Below are positions 1 to 5,690 of a stretch of DNA of 14,798 bases, piece after piece. Below the pieces are notes generated by a model that was not told where the DNA came from, ran no database searches, and was given only the letters and a program-made list of their open reading frames with translations. Source of the DNA: DATJGR01 sp032124855 (GTDB taxonomy: Bacteria; Pseudomonadota; Gammaproteobacteria; Pseudomonadales; Azotimanducaceae); contig JAQBCT010000121.1 in NCBI GenBank assembly GCA_032124855.1, forward strand, positions 1 to 14,798, in the 5' to 3' direction. How positions within the stretch are numbered: position 1 is the stretch's first letter; each line of letters starts with the position of its first letter. Position numbers and translations under genes: made by a program.

Positions 1-421
1 GCGCTGCATGTGCGGCAGACAGTGTCGCCAATTGCTTGCGCGCGGCGTCGCTTCCATCGCCCAGCGTTTGCGGCCGCTGCACATTGAACAGCACGGCGTC
101 GCGGGCAACGCTGTCGCCTTCCACCACGCGCAACTCACTCATCACGCCGCTGTGCGGCGTAACGATGCGAATGACGCCTTGTTCCGGTTCGAGATAGCCG
201 GACACCGTTTCCTTGCGCGCGTACTCACCGTAAAGGATGAATGTGAGCGCGATGGCAGTGATGGCGAAGATGAACAGTGTCAGCAGGCTCGTGGCAAGCG
301 GGCGCGTGATCTGGACCCGACCGTCAATTGCCATGCCGCGCGCAATGACCGCCTGGCTGCGGAACAGCGTCTGCGCGCTCTTCGCGCTCTGTGCGGTCGC
401 TGGCAGCTGAGGTGATGACAT
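1..421 (-). CDS. HlyD/CvaA-type membrane fusion protein of a peptide (bacteriocin) exporter, partial
   Basis: Partial gene: 140 N-terminal codons are visible and the reading frame stays open to the left edge. The encoded protein has a cytoplasmic N-terminus containing LFRSQAVIARG, one transmembrane helix at about residues 42-64, then YGEYARKETVSGYLEP and an IVTPHSGVMSELRVVEGDSV stretch (about 75-115) typical of the first half of the split biotinyl-lipoyl domain of HlyD-family adaptors. The colicin V secretion protein CvaA has the same order. In that family the protein bridges an inner-membrane ABC transporter to an outer-membrane channel. The start at 421 has GGAG nine bases upstream; an in-frame ATG at 436 is an alternative. 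A C39-peptidase ABC transporter would be expected beyond the left edge. The double-glycine peptide gene at 1375 supports a role in bacteriocin export. The start overlaps that of the divergent acyltransferase. Confidence 0.88.
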   Translation of the reverse strand, partial: MSSPQLPATAQSAKSAQTLFRSQAVIARGMAIDGRVQITRPLATSLLTLFIFAITAIALTFILYGEYARKETVSGYLEPEQGVIRIVTPHSGVMSELRVVEGDSVARDAVLFNVQRPQTLGDGSDAARKQLATLSAAHAA

Positions 422-1247
422 GACCCGGCACTCCATTGCGAGATTCATGGCCGTACGTGCGCTGCGGCGGGCCTTGCCTGTGCGCGAGATCGCACCGTTA
501 CAGTGTCGCTTCGAAGCGTTGCTCGGCGAGTCGTCCGCGACTGCATACGCGCTGGCAATCGACTGGTTTTTCTATAAGCAATTGGAGCGCGACGCCTGGG
601 CCGATGCATCCACCGCGGCCCCGGCCGGTGTGCTGCTCGACGCATCATCGGTGGGCGTGTATCTGGATCACTGCCGTTGTGGCGTCGTGATTGCGACGAT
701 TCACATGGGCAACTATCTGGAGGGCGTGCGTCAGATCCTGCGTGCCACGTCATCGACACAACCGATCTTCGTATTGCGGCGCAGGCAGGGTAGCGACGCG
801 GAGCAACGCCTATTCCAACGCGTGGCGGGTCCCGAGCGATCCGTAACTGTTGTTCGCCCCAGTGACACGGGCCTGAAGGGCGCGGTGCGTGCGCTGCGAC
901 GCGGCGCAATCGTCGTGGTTCTCTATGACCTGCCCGCAGGCTTTGGTCGCACGGTGCCGGTTCGGTTTCTTGGGCGGCCGGCGCGATTCGTACGAGGCCC
1001 TGCGGAATTAGCGCTTGTGGGTCATGCCGATGTGCTGCCGTTGTTGTGTCACTACGACACATCGGGCACCGCTGTCGCCCAGGTCATGCCCGTCATGGCA
1101 GCGCGCCAGTCGCCCTCGTCCGACCGTGCGCCGGCGGTCGCGGCGCTTGCGCAGCGACTATGTACGCTGGCCGAGGCACACATCCGCCGTCATCCGGCGC
1201 AATGGGCGCACTGGAATTTAGTTGACGAGCTGCTGATACCGTCGTGA
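420..1247 (+). CDS. LpxL/HtrB-like (lysophospholipid acyltransferase superfamily) protein in a bacteriocin locus
   Basis: A 275-residue protein resembling lipid A late acyltransferases (COG1560 type), which move acyl chains from acyl-ACP to a hydroxyl acceptor at the inner membrane. Visible marks are IATIHMGNYLEG (92-102), corresponding to the catalytic HX4D/E box; a basic region with PSDTGLKGAVRALRRG (147-162); VVVLYDLPAGFGRTVPVRFLG (166-185), matching the family's G-x-v-D-q/FFG region; and ARFVRGPAELAL (188-199). The catalytic box is unusual: E101 is five residues after H95 instead of four intervening, with Leu at the usual acidic position. No clear N-terminal membrane anchor is seen, unlike LpxL. 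The start is supported by GAGGTGA about five bases upstream. Its place between exporter and precursor genes suggests acylation of the peptide or an envelope modification for self-protection; both are inference. Confidence 0.72.
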   Translation: MTRHSIARFMAVRALRRALPVREIAPLQCRFEALLGESSATAYALAIDWFFYKQLERDAWADASTAAPAGVLLDASSVGVYLDHCRCGVVIATIHMGNYLEGVRQILRATSSTQPIFVLRRRQGSDAEQRLFQRVAGPERSVTVVRPSDTGLKGAVRALRRGAIVVVLYDLPAGFGRTVPVRFLGRPARFVRGPAELALVGHADVLPLLCHYDTSGTAVAQVMPVMAARQSPSSDRAPAVAALAQRLCTLAEAHIRRHPAQWAHWNLVDELLIPS

Positions 1248-1336
1248 TGCCACGGGGCGGTGTTCGGCTGATGGTCGTGTGGGAAATGCCGGGCCGAGGC
1301 TTCAGCATCATTGCCATGCGGCGTAGCGTGGCTACC

Positions 1337-1350
1337 GGGCTTCAAAGCCC
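1337..1350 (+). promoter_or_regulatory. Short perfect hairpin upstream of the bacteriocin gene
   Basis: GGGCTT and AAGCCC form a six-base-pair perfect inverted repeat around CA, in the 127-base gap before the precursor gene. No run of T follows, so it is not a convincing intrinsic terminator. It may be an mRNA processing or stabilising hairpin, or a decayed copy of the REP core GGGGCTTCAGCCCC seen at the right end of the window. I see no convincing -10/-35 pair in this gap. Confidence 0.35.
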
Positions 1351-1374
1351 ATTCACAATTGCAAGGAGCAAAAC

Positions 1375-1617
1375 ATGCGAACACTGATGGACGATGAGAT
1401 TGATCAGGTGGGCGGCGGCCTGGACGAGATAACAATTGCCGGGATCACCGTCACGGGAATTGGTGCAGGGCTCGCGCTGCAGAATGTCGGTGGTGCGGTC
1501 GCTGTCTCGTTTGGTGTTGGCTATGGAATTGGATCGGCCGTGAACGCCGGTTACACGGCGGTCTCGGGCAACACGCTCGGAACCGATCTCTATAACGCCA
1601 AACAGACGTGGTCGTAA
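1375..1617 (+). CDS. Class II bacteriocin/microcin precursor with double-glycine leader
   Basis: An 80-residue peptide beginning MRTLMDDEIDQVGGG, the same length and pattern as the colicin V leader MRTLTLNELDSVSGG. C39-peptidase ABC exporters cleave such leaders after the second conserved Gly, here G15. The predicted mature part is 65 residues, glycine-rich (13 Gly) and hydrophobic, with GxxxG motifs at core positions 13-17, 32-36 and 34-38 that suit helix packing in membranes. It has no cysteine, ends in a polar stretch finishing TWS, and has a net charge of about -2 (D2, E3 and one D against one K), unlike the cationic class IIb peptides. AAGGAG lies six bases before the ATG. The exporter adaptor at 421-1 and the membrane protein four bases downstream fit a bacteriocin locus. 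I do not recognise the mature sequence. Confidence 0.82.
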   Translation: MRTLMDDEIDQVGGGLDEITIAGITVTGIGAGLALQNVGGAVAVSFGVGYGIGSAVNAGYTAVSGNTLGTDLYNAKQTWS

Positions 1618-1621
1618 TGCG

Positions 1622-2053
1622 ATGAACGCGTTCAACGAAGAGGTACCGACATCGTTCGCCCGCTTCGTGGGCCATGTCTGCGGCGTCATCGCCGTGGCCA
1701 TGGCCTCGCTCAGCGGCTTTGGTGTCTTCCACATCGCACGAGGTTTATTCAATGAGCGATTCAGCCTGGGCGGGGTCGGCTTTGTTGCCGTTGGTGTGGG
1801 CATCGCCTGGCTGTTCTTTCGCTGGGCGTGTGTGCTGACCGGACTTGTGCAGACCGGCGGGCGATTGTCAGTTCCGCCGAGTGTGTACGCGGGATTTGGC
1901 GTGCTGAGCGCCCTGGTGTCTGTGTTTGGCGTCTATCGGCAGATCGCGGAGCCAATGTCGTTGCTGACAACCCTCGGGAATCTTTTCGGAATCATCTCCG
2001 GCGTTTTGCTGGCGAAGCTTTGCTATGTGCTGGTGACGAGTCAGCGAAAGTAG
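1622..2053 (+). CDS. Four-helix membrane protein, candidate bacteriocin immunity protein
   Basis: A 143-residue protein with four probable membrane helices at about 14-40, 49-72, 86-106 and 112-136, a short polar N-terminus and a lysine/arginine end. No enzyme motif is visible. It starts four bases after the stop of the bacteriocin precursor, with no strong ribosome binding site of its own, so it is probably translationally coupled. In class II bacteriocin operons, a small hydrophobic protein directly after the precursor is usually the self-immunity protein, and that is the inferred role. It could instead be an accessory export protein. I do not recognise the family. Confidence 0.62.
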   Translation: MNAFNEEVPTSFARFVGHVCGVIAVAMASLSGFGVFHIARGLFNERFSLGGVGFVAVGVGIAWLFFRWACVLTGLVQTGGRLSVPPSVYAGFGVLSALVSVFGVYRQIAEPMSLLTTLGNLFGIISGVLLAKLCYVLVTSQRK

Positions 2054-2097
2054 CCGCTGAACCGCGCTGGTCGGCCGGCAACAAACCAGAATTCCGC

Positions 2098-2128
2098 TAC
2101 AATGCCGCCGCGTCGGCCGCTCGGCCGA
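2098..2128 (+). promoter_or_regulatory. glnS promoter -10 and leader hairpin
   Basis: TACAAT at 2098-2103 is a good -10 hexamer ahead of glnS; no convincing -35 lies 16-18 bases upstream. Transcription would start near 2110. An inverted repeat, TCGGCCG (2113-2119) and CGGCCGA (2122-2128) separated by CT, would then fold at the extreme 5' end of the transcript. The promoter probably drives the whole run to the esterase gene. The role of the hairpin (5' protection or control) is inference. Confidence 0.45.
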
Positions 2129-2150
2129 GTTGGACAGTGCGGTGGCAGAA

Positions 2151-3812
2151 ATGAAGGTTCAGGCGTCGAAGCCCGCGCAAGGCAGCGATTTTATTCGCAC
2201 GCGCATCCGCGCCGATCTGGCTGGGGGTGTTGTTTCCGGCGGAGTGGTCACACGGTTTCCACCTGAGCCCAACGGCTATCTGCATATCGGCCACGCTAAG
2301 AGTATCTGTCTGAATTTTGGCGTGGCGGCGGAATTCGGGGGCGCGTGCTATCTGCGCTTCGACGATACCAACCCTGCCAAAGAGGACGCGGAATACGTCG
2401 CCTCCATCCAGCGCGACGTGCGTTGGCTGGGGTTCGACTGGGGCGACCGGCTCACCCATGCGAGCGACTATTTTTCCCAGCTGTACGATTTTGCTGAGCA
2501 ACTAGTGCGCGACGGCAAGGCATATGTGTGCAGTCTCGACGCTGAGCAGATCAGGCAACAGCGCGGTACGTTGACGGAGCCCGGGCAGAACAGCCCCTAT
2601 CGCGATCGCAGCGTGGCGGAAAATCTGGACCTGCTCGCGCGCATGCGTGCCGGTGAATTCGCGGACGGTGAGCATGTCCTGCGCGCGCGCATCGACATGG
2701 CGTCGCCAAACGTCAATCTGCGCGACCCGGTGCTGTATCGCATCCGCCATATTCCGCATCAGCGCACCGGCAGTGCCTGGTGCATCTATCCCACGTACGA
2801 CTTCACGCACTGCATTTGCGACGCCCTTGAGGGCATCACACATTCGCTGTGCACCCTGGAGTTCGAGGACCACCGGCCGCTGTACGACTGGGTGCTGGAC
2901 AACATCAACGTGAATTTCCACCCCCCGCAGATCGAATTTTCGCGACTCGGTCTGGAATACACCGTGATGAGCAAACGCCTGCTCCATCAACTGGTCGACG
3001 AGGGCCATGTTGCCGGGTGGGACGATCCACGCATGCCGACCATCGCGGGTCTGCGCCGGCGCGGTGTCACGGCGGCGGCCATTCGCGACTTCTGCGGCCG
3101 CATCGGTGTGACGAAGCAGGACAACATCATCGAGATGAGTCTGCTCGAGTTCTGCATCCGCGCCGATCTCGAACCGAGCGCGCCGCGCGGCATGGCAGTG
3201 CTCGATCCGCTCCGGGTGACCATCACCAACTACGAAGGCGACGTCGAAGAGTCGCTGTCGGCACCGTGGCATCCCCAACAGCCTCATATGGGCGCGCGAG
3301 AACTGCCGTTTGGCCGGGAACTGTTCATCGAACGAGACGATTTCGAGCGCGTGCCGCCGCCGAAGTACAAGCGCCTGTCGCTGGGCGGCCTGGTGCGGCT
3401 GCGTTATGCCTACATCATCCGCTGTGATGAAGTGGTGGAAGATGCCGAGGGGCATGTGACCGAACTCAAATGCAGTTATGTCCCGGAATCGAAGAGCGGC
3501 GCCGATACCAGCGGCCTGAAGCCGAAAGGTGTCATCCATTGGGTGTCTGCGGGCTCGGGCGTCGCGGCCGAGGTGCGGCTGTACGAGCGTCTGTTCAATG
3601 CCGTCAGTCCCGGCAAGCGGGAACTTGCCCAGGCGCTGAATGCGACATCGCTGGCTGTTCGGCACGGTGTGGTCGAGCCTGCCATCGTCGCGGCTGATGC
3701 GCAGGGCTTTCAGTTCGAGCGGCAGGGCTATTTCTGCAAGGACGCTGCGAGCAGCGCTGCGCAGCCGATCTTCAATCGCACAGTGAGCCTGCGCGATGGC
3801 TTCTCCACCTGA
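2151..3812 (+). CDS. glnS: Glutaminyl-tRNA synthetase
   Basis: Cytoplasmic class I synthetase that charges tRNA-Gln with glutamine. The protein is 553 residues from the ATG at 2151, close to the 554 of E. coli GlnRS, and is alignable along its length. Visible motifs are RFPPEPNGYLHIGHAKS (35-51) with the HIGH signature, the YDFTHCICDALEGITHSLCT region, the VMSKR form of KMSKS at 272-276, and the C-terminal anticodon-binding beta barrels ending FNRTVSLRDG. The ATG is preferred because it has GGTGG about five bases upstream and gives an E. coli-like N-terminus; in-frame TTG at 2130 and GTG at 2142 lie upstream. It is the first gene of a plus-strand run, and the HMG-CoA lyase gene starts six bases after its stop. 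Confidence 0.97.
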   Translation: MKVQASKPAQGSDFIRTRIRADLAGGVVSGGVVTRFPPEPNGYLHIGHAKSICLNFGVAAEFGGACYLRFDDTNPAKEDAEYVASIQRDVRWLGFDWGDRLTHASDYFSQLYDFAEQLVRDGKAYVCSLDAEQIRQQRGTLTEPGQNSPYRDRSVAENLDLLARMRAGEFADGEHVLRARIDMASPNVNLRDPVLYRIRHIPHQRTGSAWCIYPTYDFTHCICDALEGITHSLCTLEFEDHRPLYDWVLDNINVNFHPPQIEFSRLGLEYTVMSKRLLHQLVDEGHVAGWDDPRMPTIAGLRRRGVTAAAIRDFCGRIGVTKQDNIIEMSLLEFCIRADLEPSAPRGMAVLDPLRVTITNYEGDVEESLSAPWHPQQPHMGARELPFGRELFIERDDFERVPPPKYKRLSLGGLVRLRYAYIIRCDEVVEDAEGHVTELKCSYVPESKSGADTSGLKPKGVIHWVSAGSGVAAEVRLYERLFNAVSPGKRELAQALNATSLAVRHGVVEPAIVAADAQGFQFERQGYFCKDAASSAAQPIFNRTVSLRDGFST

Positions 3813-3818
3813 GCTGTC

Positions 3819-4724
3819 ATGAGCGATCTGGCGCAATCCGTCGTGGTCATGGAAGTCAGTCCCCGCGACGGATTGCAGAACGAACCGGAAATCTTGCCGA
3901 CCCAGGCGAAACTAGAACTCATCCAGGGCGCGCTGGACGCGGGCTTCCGTCGCATCGAAGTAGCGAGCTTCGTACATCCCTCGCGCGTGCCGCAGATGGC
4001 CGATGCCGAAGCGGTATGCCACAACCTGCCCCAGCGTGGCGACGTCAGCTATGCCGGCCTGGTGCTGAATCGGCGCGGCTATGATCGTGCGCTCGCCACC
4101 CGGCGGCTTCAGGAGATCGGCATGGTCGTGCCGGCGAGCGATACCTTCGGCATGCGCAATCAGGGACAAACAGTCGAACAGGCGATGACAGTGGCCTGCG
4201 AGGTGCTGGGCGCCGCCGCCCGCGATGGCCTGGGTGGCAGCGCCATCATTGCGGTGGCGTTCGGCTGCCCGTTCGAAGGTGATGTCGCGCGCGAGCGTGT
4301 GCTCGACATGGCAGCGCGGTTGATTGATGCGGGCGCCACCGAACTGGCGCTGGCCGATACCATCGGCGTGGGCGTGCCGAGCCAGGTGCTCGATCTGTTC
4401 GGCTCACTTCGCCAGCGTCACCCCGCGCTGCCATTGCGCGCCCATTTCCACAACACGCGCAACACCGGTATCGCCAATGCATTCGCTGCCTTGCAGGTCG
4501 GTGTGGAAACTCTCGATGCCAGCATCGGCGGGATTGGCGGCTGCCCGTTTGCGCCGCAGGCGACGGGCAATATCGCCACAGAAGATCTCATCTACATGCT
4601 CGACCGGATGCAGATCGGCCACGAGGGCGAACTCGCCGCGGTGCTGGCTACCGGTGAATGGCTGAGCGGTGCTCTGCGCAAACCACTGCCTTCGATGTTG
4701 AGTCGAGCCGGCGTATTTCCCTGA
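3819..4724 (+). CDS. Hydroxymethylglutaryl-CoA lyase family protein
   Basis: A 301-residue TIM-barrel lyase of the HMGL/DRE-TIM group. HMG-CoA lyase splits 3-hydroxy-3-methylglutaryl-CoA into acetyl-CoA and acetoacetate, the last step of leucine degradation. Key residues known from the human enzyme can be placed: R16 and D17 in VSPRDGLQNE, the metal-binding pair H209 and H211 in HFHNTRN, and the flexible-loop cysteine C242 with N251 in GGIGGCPFAPQATGN. FGCPFEGDV (148-156) is also typical. The segment ASDTFGMRNQG (107-117) differs from the ASExFSxxN form of leucine-pathway enzymes, so a related acyl-CoA substrate is possible. It follows glnS by six bases without a clear ribosome binding site. 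No other leucine-catabolism gene (liu cluster) is nearby; a CoA-transferase lies four genes on. Confidence 0.88.
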   Translation: MSDLAQSVVVMEVSPRDGLQNEPEILPTQAKLELIQGALDAGFRRIEVASFVHPSRVPQMADAEAVCHNLPQRGDVSYAGLVLNRRGYDRALATRRLQEIGMVVPASDTFGMRNQGQTVEQAMTVACEVLGAAARDGLGGSAIIAVAFGCPFEGDVARERVLDMAARLIDAGATELALADTIGVGVPSQVLDLFGSLRQRHPALPLRAHFHNTRNTGIANAFAALQVGVETLDASIGGIGGCPFAPQATGNIATEDLIYMLDRMQIGHEGELAAVLATGEWLSGALRKPLPSMLSRAGVFP

Positions 4725-4743
4725 CCGAAGCAGGAGAACAGTC

Positions 4744-5196
4744 ATGTTGAAGATCGGCGATGCCGCACCTGCCATCACGGGCCACGACCAGGATGGTGCG
4801 CAGTGGAGCCTGGCCACGGCGCTCGCACGGGGTCCGCTGGTGCTGTACTTCTATCCGGCAGATTTCACACCCGTGTGCACGCGCGAGGCGTGCGCGTTTC
4901 GCGACAATTTTGATGGCCTGGCGTCGGTGAACGTGCAGATCGTCGGCGTCAGTCCGCAGAGTGCCGCAAGCCATCGCCGCTTTCGCGATACCTTCAAGTT
5001 GCCGTTTCCGTTGTTGTGCGACGAGAACAAGCAGGTGATTCGGGCGTTCGGCGTGGACGGACCGTTGGGGCTGGGCGTGCGCCGTGTGACCTATCTCATC
5101 GGCACCGACGCCATCATTCGCAATCGCGTGGTATCCGATTTTTTTGTCGGTGGGCACACGGAGCTGATCAAGCAGGTCATCAGCCAAGCGCCATGA
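4744..5196 (+). CDS. bcp: Bcp/PrxQ-type peroxiredoxin
   Basis: A 150-residue thioredoxin-fold peroxidase that reduces hydrogen peroxide and organic peroxides with thiols from thioredoxin. The signature YPADFTPVCTREAC holds the peroxidatic cysteine C45 and a resolving cysteine C50 in the CX4C spacing of atypical two-cysteine Bcp/PrxQ enzymes, at the same positions as in E. coli Bcp. Other typical elements are VGVSPQSAASHRRFRDTF, LPFPLLCDE and the late VRRVTYLIGTDAIIRN stretch. No signal peptide is seen, so it is cytoplasmic. AGGAG lies seven bases before the ATG. Its stop overlaps the start of the next gene as ATGA. The symbol is given by family; PGAP-type annotation might just say peroxiredoxin. 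Confidence 0.93.
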   Translation: MLKIGDAAPAITGHDQDGAQWSLATALARGPLVLYFYPADFTPVCTREACAFRDNFDGLASVNVQIVGVSPQSAASHRRFRDTFKLPFPLLCDENKQVIRAFGVDGPLGLGVRRVTYLIGTDAIIRNRVVSDFFVGGHTELIKQVISQAP

Positions 5197-5399
5197 GCGA
5201 TGAGTCTTCCATTGTCTGGTCGATGCTGTTCGGCTCCATCGGGGTGGGATTCTTCATCTACGGACGCCGGCAGCGCCGGCTCGTACCGTTCATTTCAGGT
5301 TGTGCGCTCTGCGTAGTGCCCTATTTCGTGGATGGCACACTGGCCATGGTGTCGTTGTGCGTCGCATTCATCGCGCTGCCGTACTTCGTGCGGACCTGA
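5193..5399 (+). CDS. Small hydrophobic membrane protein, unknown function
   Basis: A 68-residue protein with two or three probable membrane helices at about 7-24, 30-46 and 48-65, with a basic turn GRRQRR (24-29) between the first two. The start overlaps the peroxiredoxin stop (ATGA), which suggests translational coupling; no separate ribosome binding site is clear. It resembles short conserved membrane proteins found in other gammaproteobacteria, some loosely labelled amino acid transport protein, but it is far too small to be a transporter by itself and I assign no function. The longer frame from 5016 lies inside the peroxiredoxin gene and is not credible. Confidence 0.7.
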   Translation: MSDESSIVWSMLFGSIGVGFFIYGRRQRRLVPFISGCALCVVPYFVDGTLAMVSLCVAFIALPYFVRT

Positions 5400-5429
5400 T
5401 TTCGTCAGAACTGCAGCAAGAGGAAGATC

Positions 5430-5690
5430 ATGGAGTCATGGGCCATCATCGCAATTGTCGCCATTGCCTCATCGGCAGCCGGGGGCATGTATCGAAACGC
5501 GCTCAAGCATCGCAATGAAATCGGGCGCCGCGTGGAAGCACAGCTGAGTGACCTGGCGACGCGGCTGGACAAAATCGAAGCCACGTTCGGCAAACGCGAT
5601 GTGATCGAGCGACTCAACGCGTTGGAGGCGATCGTCACTGAGCGTGGCTTCGAGCTGCGCCGCGAGATCGATGAGCTGGATCGTGGTTGA
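5430..5690 (+). CDS. Small PspB-like protein: one membrane helix plus coiled coil
   Basis: An 86-residue protein with an N-terminal membrane helix (about 4-20) followed by a charged helical region with heptad spacing (about 30-83). The segment ERLNALEAIVTERGFELRREIDEL (60-83) resembles the C-terminal part of phage-shock protein B (RIQALESILD...), which binds PspC and PspA during inner-membrane stress. The rest of PspB is not clearly conserved, and neither pspA nor pspC is in the window. AGAGGA about five bases before the ATG is a good ribosome binding site. The end overlaps the CoA-transferase start by 20 bases. A role at the membrane is likely; membership of a stress system is inference. Confidence 0.68.
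   Translation: MESWAIIAIVAIASSAAGGMYRNALKHRNEIGRRVEAQLSDLATRLDKIEATFGKRDVIERLNALEAIVTERGFELRREIDELDRG

Noticed and set aside
8..415. Plus-strand open frame of 135 codons at the left edge
   Set aside because: It is antisense to the HlyD/CvaA-type gene, whose translation shows a membrane helix and family motifs; the plus-strand product has no recognisable feature.
2130..2150. TTG start for glnS at 2130
   Set aside because: It would lie just after the leader hairpin with no ribosome binding site, while ATG 2151 has one and gives the usual N-terminus.
2502..3836. Minus-strand open frame of 444 codons
   Set aside because: It lies opposite the unambiguous glnS coding sequence; long antisense frames are common in GC-rich DNA and the product shows no family motif.
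3819..4724. Isopropylmalate or citramalate synthase instead of HMG-CoA lyase
   Set aside because: These share the barrel, but the short length and the GGIGGCPFAPQATGN cysteine loop are specific to the HMG-CoA lyase branch.
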